A DNA stretch of 64,000 bases, taken from NCBI GenBank assembly GCA_039000515.1, contig JBCFYV010000100.1, positions 24,005,769 through 24,069,768 on the forward strand, in the 5' to 3' direction. This stretch comes from Timema cristinae. Its lineage: Eukaryota; Arthropoda; Insecta; Phasmatodea; Timematidae. Position 1 is the stretch's first letter; each line of letters opens with the position of its first letter. Shown piece after piece: positions 12,055-24,400 of this stretch. The translations under genes and the position numbers were made by a program. The notes under the pieces were generated by a model. It saw nothing but the letters and a program-made list of their open reading frames with translations. It was not told where the DNA came from and did no database searches.

Positions 12055-12130
12055 CAACCCAAGCCGGGGTTGAACCCACGAGTATCGGGTCCTGGGGTGA
12101 ACATTTAACCCCAAGACCACCGAGATCGAA
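12055..12130 (-). repeat. tRNA-like unit
   Basis: The minus strand contains GTGGGTTCAACCCCGGCTT as a B-box/T-arm and a matching GGTGGTCTTGGGGTTAAATG A-box-like segment, much like a SINE head. There is no tail nearby. Confidence 0.45.
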
Positions 12131-12540
12131 GGCCACAACTGTAACTAAAATTTAGTTAATTATGATGACAACATTTCCTAATTTTAAATAATATCCTTAA
12201 CATTGAGCTTTATACAGTTAATTTTGTAAACAAAAAATGATAATGTAGAAACGTTGAAATTAACATACATTTTACTATAGAGGGCTTCCAATCTTATAAC
12301 TTTGGGGCCTCCAAAACTCTAAAGTCAACCCTGACCCCCCACCATTTTCACTAAACGCGGGTGCAATTCCTCTAAGCTACCCTTCTCATAGATATGTAGA
12401 CTATTTATGTTTTGACAGTCTGACAAGGAAAACCGATTTACATGGCGTGGTTAAACATACTTATTTAGGAAGCGGTCAAATAATATAAGGTTTTTAATAT
12501 ATTTTCACCGGCCAAAAAATGTCATGAGAGACTATTTACT

Positions 12541-12775
12541 ACCCGCTCCGGTGGCCGCGTGGTCTATCGCGCTACTCTCACAGTGAACTAGACTGCCGAT
12601 GAAGGGGAGATAGAGGATTAAAGGGTATTTTCCAAGTGGGTTTTCCACGCTCTCTTCATGCATACTCGGGTACACATCCCTTAAATATAACCTCCATAAT
12701 CCCTAAAACCATTAGCGCAATTAGTACATAAGCGTTTAACCCGAACGGCTCGAAAGACGGGGTGCTAAAAAAAAT
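12541..12775 (+). mobile_element. SINE family B copy
   Basis: The head starts CCGCTCCGGTGGCCGCGTGG. The body has a shortened B-box region and TTTTCCACGCTCTC, and the tail is ACCCGAACGGCTCGAAAGACG. The (TAA)n run at 12831-12864 lies about 60 bp beyond. Confidence 0.8.
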
Positions 12776-12830
12776 AACGTTTCATGTAAGAAGATAAATC
12801 GGAACCAAATTCTCGCATATGGGGCCTACT

Positions 12831-12831
12831 T

Positions 12832-12865
<34 letters not shown>

Positions 12866-12969
12866 TGACTTTTTACAGTGGTTCACCAACTCTGTTGGCT
12901 TATGACCCACTTAAATTAAGAAACATACTCGTATTTAGAGGGCCTCACACACACACACACACACACCAC

Positions 12970-13015
<46 letters not shown>

Positions 13016-13017
13016 GA
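12831..13017. repeat. Microsatellites (TAA)n, (CA)n and (TA)n
   Basis: A TAA run at 12831-12864, a CA run at 12946-12966 and a TA run at 12973-13016. They adjoin the inverted duplication that follows. Confidence 0.95.
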
Positions 13018-13372
13018 CATGACGAAAACAAATTTAGGATGTTCGAAAACAAGTTGCTTAGAAAGGTATTTGGTCCAAAAATGTATTAAGATACTAGGAA
13101 TCAAGGAGGTTACATAATAATGTGCGATATTTAAAAAAATGTGCATATATAATATATTTATATATATATATATATATGTGCACTTTTTTTTAAAATATTG
13201 CACATTATACATATTAAAAAAAGGTTTATATATATATATATATACACATTTTTTTTTAAATATCGCACATTATTATGTAACCTCCTTGATTCCTAGTATC
13301 TTAATACATTTTTGGACCAAATACCTTTCTAAGCAACTTGTTTTCGAACACCCTAAATTTGTTTTCGTCATG
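13018..13372. repeat. Near-perfect long inverted repeat (arms about 126 bp)
   Basis: The left arm 13018-13143 and right arm 13245-13372 are reverse complements with about one substitution in the first 120 bp. For example, CATGACGAAAACAAATTTAG opens the left arm and its complement closes the right arm. The spacer of about 100 bp is AT dinucleotide-rich and holds a third, partial copy (13176-13206). Transcription would give a long hairpin. Open frames in both directions here are shadows of the repeat. Confidence 0.9.
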
Positions 13373-13389
13373 AATCTGACTATACCCAT

Positions 13390-13445
13390 CAATGTAATTA
13401 AAAGGCGTGTAACCCGAACGGATAGTAAGACGTGTTGGGGGGAAA
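13390..13445 (+). mobile_element. SINE tail fragment
   Basis: TAACCCGAACGGATAGTAAG, then ACGTGTTGGGGGG, matches the shared SINE tail with the usual TGCTAA end replaced by a short G run. Confidence 0.65.
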
Positions 13446-13959
13446 ATGTACAATATAGTGCTAACAGCAATATCCAACTCACAACTAAACAACTATTTAC
13501 AAGGAGTTCAGAATCAATAATTTTATGAGCGTTGCTATGGCAACTACAAATGTTTGGACTCTGGCTGCAAGCTCTTCACCATGGAGGACCTTGCAATCGA
13601 ACTACAATATGATCCAATTATATAAAATAATCAACATTTACACAACAGGCTTGTATTATTTATCATAGGACTGCCAAACTGACAACGTTTGTCAAATGTG
13701 AGAGGGCATCATATCATCTCTAAGAACTGTCAATAAGTGTCAATAGATTGTAGGGCGACTATAGCTTTATTAATTGTCTCGTTTTATGCTCACACAGTGC
13801 TGTGAAAAGCCAGCTGTTGGTAAACAGGTATTTTAGCATAACATCACTGTTGCCTGCTTGTAAACAACATCTGCAACACTGCGCAGTCGCACAACCGAGT
13901 AAAACGCAAACTACAGTCCATCCAGCATTAGAGTGGTGATCACTCACAACTTGCAGACG

Positions 13960-14520
13960 ATTTTAATCGCAAACATTGACTGAAAGTCACTAATGTCGAG
14001 CTTTGTGAAAATAATTATTATTTGCTTGGTAAATACAATATTAATTATCAATCAAAAGTGTTAGAGTAAATGCTTCTAATAATACTTCTATAAGGATTAC
14101 TGTAATTGATAAGTAAAGTGGCCTTTTCGTAACTCATTGAAATAACAAAATAGATTAATAAAACTATTATGATTTTTGTTTCGTGGATGTGGGTGGCATA
14201 AGAGATATTACAGTGCATTAATAATGAATTTTAAAAAGATATACCACACTTGTATATTGTTATAGATGGCCACCAAAATAAATGTTTTTAAAACTTAGAG
14301 AAATAACTATACATAATATTTGTTTGATAATAACACGTATTTATTATGTAAACAAGTGCGCATTAACACTACCAAGCACCGATTGTATGACGTCATCAAT
14401 TACCTTTATTACATCTGGTTAGTCGGCTTAATTTGTGAAAAGAACGCAGCCTTTTAGAAGTTCACGTTTGTAAGGAATTTTTAAGTGAATCACAAAAATT
14501 ATACATTCAAACGCATATTT
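13960..14520 (+). mobile_element. Repeat family C
   Basis: It has the same ordered blocks as 8340-8830 (TTGACTGAAAGTCACTAAT through TTTTAGAAGTTCACGTTTG). Its right part is also close to 58790-58890 (ACGTCATCAATTACCTT near 14391). No ORF. Confidence 0.65.
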
Positions 14521-14529
14521 CCCAAATTT

Positions 14530-15383
14530 GTGTTTAAATAATGTAAAAGCGGTTCTAAGAAAATCTTAAAAAAAAAAAAAAATTGTCTTTTGTGAAAATG
14601 TTGATTGTCAAAAGTATCAACAGCAAGTCTTGCATGCCATTTGTGTGCGACTAAATCAAGCAAACAGTTTTTCTTTTAATAATATTTACTCAAGAAGATC
14701 TCTATGGGATGTGTGTGGTGACTAGAAAGTTCCCTGTGAACACACACACCAACGACGCGACTGTTTCGTCGTTCATATGTTGCTTTGAAGTTGCTAGCTA
14801 GAAAGGTGTGACAAGAAATGTGTAGACAATTGGTTACCTGTGTAGACTACACATGGCCTAATGCGATACTTTGCGGCGATCTAATAATATGAATAAATTA
14901 AATCTTCTCTCTAGTGAGCCCTCTTTAGAATGATTAGTTTTCTGCGTCTCTGAGAGTTAGCCTATAATAATTTGTAAAGCATTAAACCCGTAGCTAGAAT
15001 ATTAGGTGCACGTGTTTACCGCCTTTGTCATCCTCGGTGGTATTGGGGGAAATTTCTCACTTCGGGACCCGATGTTCCTGTGATCGAGCCCAACTGGGGT
15101 CAACGGATTATTCGTGAGCGATAAAAATCCGTAACACAATTTCCTTCGGAGAGGAAGTAAGGCCGTCGGTCCCATGTCTATTGTGGCATATAAAATATCC
15201 TGGGAGGTGTGTGAAAATACCTTTCCTGGCAAAATTGGAAGGCACTTTCTCACTCGCTCGTAGATATTCTTATGTTCTGATATAATCAGTCAGTTCAGCA
15301 AGTGAACGTTAAATAACTCAAATAAATAATAACTTGTCCATCCCATCCCTATGACTAACCATTATGGTTATTTTTTGTTGCAG
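14530..15383. other. Non-coding, probable intron sequence
   Basis: No coding frame or clear repeat was recognised. A weak tRNA-like segment (GATCGAGCCC and CATCCTCGGTGG) lies around 15020-15110. It probably belongs to the intron ending at the 15384 acceptor. Confidence 0.4.
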
Positions 15384-15443
15384 ATTATATCCATGATCAG
15401 CGCTATGTGAGGAAAGGCGAACAGCAAGATGACAGTTTGACCA
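15384..15443 (+). CDS. Internal exon of the putative membrane-protein gene
   Basis: A 60-base exon sits between a good acceptor (TTATTTTTTGTTGCAG) and donor (ACCA|GTAAGT). Two of three frames have stops; the open one is phase 1 in and phase 1 out and encodes Y-I-H-D-Q-R-Y-V-R-K-G-E-Q-Q-D-D-S-L-T. It would lie just outside the hydrophobic segment encoded by the next exon. The following intron is about 7.2 kb and holds a family B700 repeat, two SINEs, a tandem array and a hAT element. Confidence 0.6.
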
Positions 15444-18400
15444 GTAAGTTACTAGCGCTAACTAAAATAAACGGGTGGTGTACCGCACAAACTTTCTCCC
15501 GCTTTTATTTGAAAATAGATACATCCACTAAAAACTAGCTAGATTTGTGAAACAAAATAATATATAGTGTAGCAGTATTACTCCGTCAAAGAGCATTGCT
15601 GAAATAATAAACACTGTTACAGATTCATGGGAAAAAGCGTATCATTTCTGACCACCAAAGAGAATAACAAGCAATTTCACATTTCAAAATTCTTAAAACA
15701 AAATAAATATTTGTCTTTTGCTTGGAAACTGTTGTTTTTATTTTTATTAGTACTACAACTTTGCATGAGTAAGTATTTAAACAGGTATCTAAAATAGTTG
15801 CGAAGAAATAGTCAAAATTGGAAATTACCACTCCCGTTTTGCCTCAAAGGTAATTTTTAATGAAAAATGGAATTTTCCATTTTGTTTATAATGTTAATCA
15901 GTGCCTAGATTCAAAATCTAATCAAAATCTTTATAGCTAGTTTTGAGAACTTGTATTATTTTCTATTTATTCCCTTTACTATACTACCCTTAATTTTAGG
16001 TTTAGGAACTTAATTACAAAAAAACCTCGAGTGACCTTTGTGAAAACCCTAGATAACAAGTTTTAGCCCGATCGGTAAAAATATTTCGGTTTTAGCCTGA
16101 GGTACAGACAGACGTCGTAAAAACCACTTATCTGATTACAGAGTGTCATAAATCGTTAACATTTATTATTATCAAATTCTCAAGAATTTTTTTTTACAAT
16201 CACAATACTTCTCTGTCGGGGGGGGGGGGGGGGGGGTGGCGAGAGAAAATAAAAAGAAGTGAAATTGCCATTCAGAGATAGATCTAGAAAATACAATATT
16301 TGTTTGTGGCCTAGATACAAAATATATAATTATATTGAGGCCTGTTATTATTTTATTTACAGGCCAATTTTCATAGTAAGAGCCATATTACAGAAAGGCT
16401 ATTAGATCTATTTATTCACGCGTCAAGTCATATAATATGTAGCCGTTAAGTTTGATATAATTATATTATCAATACCTATAAAATATCACTAATAATGTAA
16501 TAAAATTTTATCAAAATTAACTGCAAAAAAATGTGTATTTTCTAAAAGAACTTTCGTATAAAAATATGAAAGAAAGTGAAAGATTCAAAACTTTTTTTTT
16601 TCGTCGCCGCGTCTTGTTACTCCATCCGGGTACTACGTGATTTAATGCTAATAGGATAGATATGATCAAGGTATAGACTTAGATGCATGGTACCCGCATT
16701 TTCCTCAATGTGGGAGGTGGGAGCCATTTAGTAAAACAGACCTCATCTGGGATACTAACCCCGACCTCCCCTTCACTGGCAAACCATAATATATGAGCTT
16801 GACATTTAGTCCACGTGCCCCTCTACGATGGTTGCAGAACATATGATTTGACGTATGAATGCAAGAAAGATTCATAATAAGAATACGGTAGGAAGAACAA
16901 TACATTTCTTAGGGCTACAATAGCTACTAAAATCTCTGTATATTCATACGTCAAGTCATAGTGATATATAGGATCAATATTCTATTAAAATATAAATCTT
17001 TAATAAATTGCTTTCATTTTAAACCACAAATATATTATTAATATTTTCTCTAAGGTTCTTATTAACTTGCCCTTACTATAGGAAATCTAAGAACTCTCTT
17101 AATATAGTAACTTTCTTATCGTAGTAACTTTCTTATTGTATACTTTGATTTTGGTTGGATGAACAATAGAAAAAATTTAAACATATTTCTTTGCGGCCAA
17201 CATTGATACATTTTAATATAGGTATTATTTGTGTCAGTCTATAGATATTAATAATATCTGTCCAAAGTGACAGCTGCAGATAACATAACTTGACGTTTGA
17301 ATATATTAAAATTGTTCTAATAACTTTAGTAACTAACCTCTACTGTTATTCTTATCGAAGTAACTTTCTGACTGTAGGAACATTTTCAAATATTGTTAAT
17401 TCATGCGTTAAATGTATAGGCCTAAAATATATATATTCATGGTAATTTTGGCTTGACCCACTCGAATAATCTAAGACGTCACACTCTCGCAATTTGGAGT
17501 ACCGATGGCGGAAAGGTCGGAGCTTGAATTCCAGCCGGATATACTATGGGTATTTTTATAAATTAAATTGTTTCCCACACTCCCTTCCTACAAACACGCG
17601 TACACTTTTCCTAAAATTCTACCTTAACCAATCCCTACTGCACTAGCGTAATTAATATGTAGACCCCCTATGCTTGTAGATCAAACGGGTTGGGATATAC
17701 GATGAAAAAATATGGTAAATGTGGCATGAATAATGAATTATAACTGCTCCGGTAGATTGACTTGTATTGAGTCATGAGGCGTCAATAATGTGTTAGAATT
17801 AATCATTTTAACTTTCGATCTATGTTTCAACAAACATTAGTAGTGGAATCAAATGTTGGGAACAAAAGTAAAATAGGTATTTTATAGTGTTGCTTAAATA
17901 ATAGTGTCTTGGTGGCTACAGACAGGGAAAACAGGGGAGTGTAAGAGAATTTCATTTAAAAAAAAAAAGATTTGGGAATTTAAATACTCGATTAATTCTG
18001 CTTCTTAAAATTTAAACCAAAGTGAGAATTTTCTTTCTCGAATTAGCAAAATCATTTATTATACCCTTTTACACAGGTAAATAAATAATACCTCATACAT
18101 TAAATAATAGAAAAAGAACTTAAGAATTTAGTAACCGTTAGGATTGCATTCTAAAATATGTAATCAATGCAATAAATGAAAAAAATTACCACTCACCAAG
18201 AAAACTTGTAAAAAGTTTAAACGGAAATTCGTTTACATGTTTGAAAAACCTATAGAAGGGCAGGGAATTTTCATAAAAAGTAGTTTTGTATCCACCTTGA
18301 GTGTCAGGGTCCTTTGCAGAAAGCAGAATATCTTGTTTATTTTGAAATACACAAATATTGTATTTATTATCTTTCTTCTTTTTCCAAAACATTGTCAACA

Positions 18401-21400
18401 ACAGCCTCGATATCCTTGTTCCCCGCTCCGTCAAGATGCGGTTCACAGGACACTTGTCTCCTTTAGCACAATCAGGTGTTTTTCCTGCCGCGTACTACAA
18501 CCCATCCGGTTTGTACGATTTAAAACTAAGCTGTTGGGGTAGGATAAGGCAGGTAGAATTTAAAGTAAACACACCTGCATTTGCGTGGTTTTTTGTTTTG
18601 GAAACTATTTAGAAATAAAAACCTCTCATTACACTCTAGAGGGATTCGAACACCGACCTCCCTGTTACGGGCAAGCCATACTAGATTCTTTTAAAGCTTA
18701 ATCCACTTATTCACCGATATGGTACCACAATATTTGTTTTGCACAGAAAGCGTGTTGAAAAATGAGAATATTGCTTATTAAAAATGCCTGTCGCTGGTTT
18801 TAAAAAAAAGATACAGAGAAAAATTGCATTGAGTTAAAAGTTTCAGAAAGCTCATTAAAAGAAAGCGAGCTTTTGAAGAATACGATACGAATGAACTCGA
18901 ATATGAGAGGGGAAAACTAATTTACGAGTTGTTCCAAAACCTCCATCGATTGTAAAAATTAACACTAAGCTGCTGATGTCGCACTGTTGTATTATGTTAT
19001 GTGTGATGGGTTGAAATGTGTGATATGCTATATTGTGGTATGTGTGTAATGTATTGTGATGCGTGGTGTGCTGTAACGTGTGATGTGTTGTGATATGCTA
19101 TTTGTGTATGCATGTGTTGTGGTATGCATGCATGTGAGTGCTGTAACGTGTGATGTGTTGTGATATGCGATGTGTTGTGTATGCATGTGTGTGTATGCGA
19201 TGTGTTGTGATATGCTATGTGTTGTGACATGCGTTGTGTTGTGATATGCGATGTGTTGTGATATGCGATGTGTTGTGATATGCTATGTGTTGTGACATGC
19301 GTTGTGTGATTGCGATGTGTTGTGATTCATGTGTTGGAATGCGTTGTGTTGTGATATGCGATGTGTGTGATTGCTATGCGTTGTGTTGTAATATGCGATG
19401 TGTTGTAATATGCTCAGTGGTGTATTGGGGCGGAACGCCGTTCTGGTACTCTTATTTTCAGACCAGAACGACGTTCCCCCACTTTCTCTAGTATTTGAAT
19501 GGTTCAAATGACAAAATATAAAAAATTGAATATTTGTGCTAGGAAATATTGTAAAATGAAATAATATGTGTGTTCCTTCCTTAGTCATTTGTAGCAAATT
19601 GGGCTTCCAGTGAAAGCTCTCAGTCACAATTCACATTGCGGTAGGTCAGGGCCGGGCTATGATCTGCGCTCTGTTCAATCAAGCCTCACTACGCAATGGG
19701 AATGTTTACCTGTACGAATGTTATTTGAAATTTGTGGTCCTCCTAACCTATTCCTGTTGGGGCAGTGGGGCACTTTACCATTCTGCCACAAGAATCTTTT
19801 AAGAAGACAACTTGGCGACTGATTAAAGGTCTCTAGCAATGCACAGTAAATGAGGGTTGGGGATGGAGGTGACGGTTCATTTCTCTCATTTGTGTCGCGA
19901 ATTTCTTTCAAACAGCCCCCAAATTTTTCTTGAGCTCTGTCTTGTGTTCGAGTTCCATGCGAAACGTAAACAAACGTTCATGGACGCATTTGTTACTCAA
20001 AGCATACACCGAAGAAAAGTGTTGGCGTTAATGTTAGTGAACCCGACGTGAACGTGACAATGAGTGAAGGTATTCCAAAAGGAGATGATATTTGCGTTGT
20101 TAGTGAAGTGACTCCGAAAAAATATAATTGACTAGCGATAATACTAACGATAATCTCAAGTCCGAATGGCCTGAAATTTGGACTGCTGCTATGAGCGATG
20201 GGACTAAAGAAACCTTACTATGGTCTGTATGTAGGTCTGATAGAATTGGGTGTTCATTTGTTCTATCGTGACAACCTTTGGTCCATTTAAATCGCAAAGA
20301 CTGAACGTTTCCAAGGAATGGAGCTCGATGTCAATCTCATCTAAAGGACAGCATTTGTACAGCACAACTTGCATCATTGAGGAAAAAAACCTTTTGAGTA
20401 TTCAAAGTCCCAGTCACACAAAAGCGCTGAAAGCATTATACATTCGACTGAAAAAATTGTAAACCATTTAAATAAGACTGAAGTTGAGGCCATTATCAAG
20501 GTTTTTAGAACTGCATATTTTATTGCTAAACATGATAGACCAAATTTTGATCATGCTGAACAGTTGCAGTTGCAACAATTACATGGTGCAGTAATCTCAC
20601 CTGGTTTGCGATCGAGATTTAGCGTTACAAACATAATTGACCATGTTGCGCAAGAAATGAAGTCCAGTCTGCAAATACATATTTAAAATAAATGGAAAAG
20701 TATTGTGATAGTAGACGAGTCTACAACTGTCAGTACCAAAACTACTTTGAAAGTGTATTTACATGTGAAACAAATAAGCCAACTGATCTACAATTAATTA
20801 TCTTTTTTAGATTTGATCGAATTGCCTGATAAAACAGCGAAAACGATTACCGATAACTTACTAACATGCCTCAGCACGTATGGATTCGACCATACATATC
20901 TTCAGAAAAATCTAGTTTATTTTACATGTGATGGTGCTAGTGTCATGGTGGGAAGAAAATCAAATGTTGCATAACGACTGCAACGAATGTACCCTTCTAT
21001 TATCGTGTGGCATTGCCCTAATCATGGATTAGAATCGTCAGTTGGAGAAGCAATTTCTTAAGTGCATGAAGTTGATAATTTCCGTGCATTTATGAACAAA
21101 CTGTACTCATTACATAGACAATCTCTCAAAAACCAAAATGAGATTGAAAAGTGTGCGTTGATGCTAATCGAAGAGATCAAGAAAATCGGTCGTGTATTGA
21201 AAGTGAGGCGGGTTTCAAGTTCGTTTCGAACCGTTTCTGCATTTTGGAAAAGCTATAAATCTCTGTGTTGTACTTCGAGCCTGCAAGTAATGATACAAAC
21301 CGCTCGCAATCGGACCAAGTCATATTCAAGGTGCTCTACATATTGTATTTCATCGAAACCATTTGTAATGAACCCGGCACTCATGCATGATGTTTTATTC

Positions 21401-24400
21401 AGACTCTCACACTTTCTGAGTCCTTCCAGAGATGAGATATTACTCTTATTCGTACTGATAAGCTTGTTCGCCGTACCATACGATATCTAGACTTAATAAA
21501 GGAAAGTACAGGAAAACATATGCTGGAAGCAGAGAATATAGTAACATAATTTTGCTCAGTAAAACTTATTGATAATAACAAAATGTTTCTGTTAATCACT
21601 CTAAGATTTTAACCAGTGGCGTAAACAATATGAAACGCTGCTTATTTTCAACAACCTTTTACCACGAGTCAATTCTATCACAACCAAGCTCTACAAACAT
21701 CATTCCCAGTAAGGTTGACATAATTTCAGAGCTTTTTGATCTAAAATTAGTGAATGGCCAGCAGAAATACACCCAGGTTATGGAGAAACTGAAATAGAGT
21801 CTCTTAGCAGCAGCTTTGGATTGGTATTTTCGAGGACATTTATGGCCGACAGAGACTTCCTGGACAATGGCGGACGAGATAGTCCATCTAATTTGATTCC
21901 TCTTATTAATGGTTTAAAAGTTAACCCTTGCAGCTCTTCTGAATGTGAAAGAGGTTCTAGCTCTATGAACCTTATAATTACGGATACTAGATCAAGATTA
22001 CTAATTCGCCATGTGTCAAATCTTATGTTCATCAAACTTCACGATTGAACAGTGGAAACCAGACAGCTACGTTCGCAAGTGACTGAGGAATCACCGCTCA
22101 GCAACTGATACCCAGATCAAAGCAGTCAAGAATACAGAACGTCCAGGGGAACAACTTTGGAAATTCCTTTAAGGAGATAAACTAAACATTGTTTCACCTA
22201 TGGACTAATTACATCCATGCAGTTATGTAAGTCATAACTTATAAGTAGCATTTTTATTATTCTTAAACGCAATGCTAACCTTTATTAGTTTCTTCTTACC
22301 GATTGCAGCAGCCATTGGCTCCTTACCATTCATGCCGTGTATTACAGTAATATTAGCCTAAAGTATTACAATTTACGACCACGGATCACCCATTCCAGTT
22401 CTAGTACAGACGTCTGAGATGGTAGTCCTATAATGGGTAATGTAGCCTTTGCCATTATCTATTTGTGTACACACTTTTACATTTTGAAGTTATTTCCATT
22501 GTCTTTGGGATTTAAAAGCTTAGAAACTCTGCCTATTATGTACACGTGTATTTAAAAATCGTTCATGTTACATGGTGCATTCCAGCACTTTTAAAAAATA
22601 AAACTCCACTTAATATGCTATGTGTTGTGATATGAGATGTGTTGTAATTGTAACCTTGTTGCAGGTAAACTAGACCAGCTGTACCTGTTGGGATGTCTGG
22701 GTTGGTCCTACTACTACTGAATACTGCTCACATTATGGAGCAAGGAGCTCTACTTGTGCTTCAAGAAGAGGAAATGTAACAAGTTCTTCTATTCAGCCAA
22801 GGAGAAGAAACTGGCCGCAATAAAGGTGAGGCAGGACATTTCTCACAGCGCTATCTTACTTGCCGCTGTTAGGGTGGCGACATTTCACTTAGGCCTACTG
22901 TTATTTTATCGCATGCATGGTGGCGCTTTATTAAGTATAGTCAAAACCTCTCTAATGATGTTTTCTATGTCCAAAGAAACGGTTTGACTAGAAACGGCAG
23001 TACAGGTAGATAACAGATTGACTTTAGCACAGCAGCCTTATGCCTTATGTCTTTTCCTCATTTGTTTGCGTCATATTTAAGGTTGGATGGTGGGAAATGC
23101 GAGTTAAGTGGAGTATTTTTTAAAAGTTTATATAGCGAAATAACTGTTTCGAACAAAATAAATAAACATTGCTCTAGAATAAGCATAGAGCATAATTTTC
23201 TTCACATGGTGACCTCAACCTTTTTTGAACACCTCTCAAGAGTGTCCTGGAATTTATTGACAACTTTTTATCTTCATTTAAAAAAGTTTATCATAAATTG
23301 CAAATATGGTCATGGCAGATATTCAACAGTTTTCGATATTACCATGTGTAGAAAATCAAACTCTGTTTCTTCTTAAGAAATATTATATTTATTTTGGCGG
23401 AAAAAAAATATTTGTGATAAAAACTGCAAAAACACTGATCTTTTTTCGCATCCTCTACAGTTCCATATTAAGTTGATCAACTAAATTATACGATTTAATT
23501 TTTTTAGTCAGCATATTTTGGATTTTAATAAAAGTAAGTCTGGGTTTAAAATATACCTATATAATGGATGACGGTGGTTCAATGATGCGCCTAATATCGT
23601 CCAGGTGATCAGCAGTAACAACCTCACATAATATCATGCAGTGATCAGCAGTAACAACCCCACATAATATCTTCCAGGTGATCAGCAGTAACAACCCCAC
23701 ATAATATCTTCCAGGTTATCAGCAGTAACAACCTCACCTAATATCTTGCAGGTGATCAGCAGTAACAACCCCACTTAATATCTTCCAGGTGATCAGCAGT
23801 AACAACCCCAATAATATCTTGCAGGTGATCAGCAGTAACAACCCCACATAATATCTTCCAGGTGATCAGCAGTAACAACCTCACCTAATATATTCCAGGT
23901 GATCAGTAGTAACAACCCCACATAATATCTTGCAGGTGATCAGCAGTAACAACCTCACCTAATATCTTCAGGTGATCAGCAGTAACAACCCCACATAATA
24001 TCTTGCAGGTGATCAGCAGTAACAACCCCACTAATATCTTGCAGGTGATCAGCTGTAACAACCCACTAATATCTTGCAAGTGATCAGCAGTAACAACCCC
24101 ACATAATATCTTCAAGTGATCAGCAGTAACAACCCCACATAATATCTTGAGGTGATCAGCAGTAACAACCCCACATAATATCTTCAGGTGATCAGCAGTA
24201 ACAACCTCACATAATATCTTCCAGGTGATCAGCAGTAACAACCCCACATAATATCTTGCAAGTGATCAGCAGTAACAACCCCACATAATATCTTCCAGTG
24301 ATCAGCAGTAACAACCCCACATAATATCTTCAGGGATCAGCAGTAACAACCCACATAATATCTTCAGTGATCAGCAGTAACAACCCCACATAATATCTTG

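Noticed and set aside
13139..13528. 129-codon frame as a gene
   Set aside because: It is made of TA dinucleotides, one arm of an inverted repeat and a SINE tail.
20059..22170. A host gene encoding a KIAA1586/ZBED-like protein
   Set aside because: Many stops and frameshifts, and it lies inside an element with hAT-type ends and an 8-bp target duplication.
22718..22720. Selenocysteine or programmed readthrough at TGA
   Set aside because: No SECIS-like element was recognised and a pair of one-base errors explains the frame better. Kept only as a remote option.
23903..24247. Long minus-strand open frame of repeated A-D-H-L-K-I-L units
   Set aside because: It is produced by the 37-bp tandem array in a frame without stops. 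Similar frames appear in the 49-bp and 68-bp arrays.
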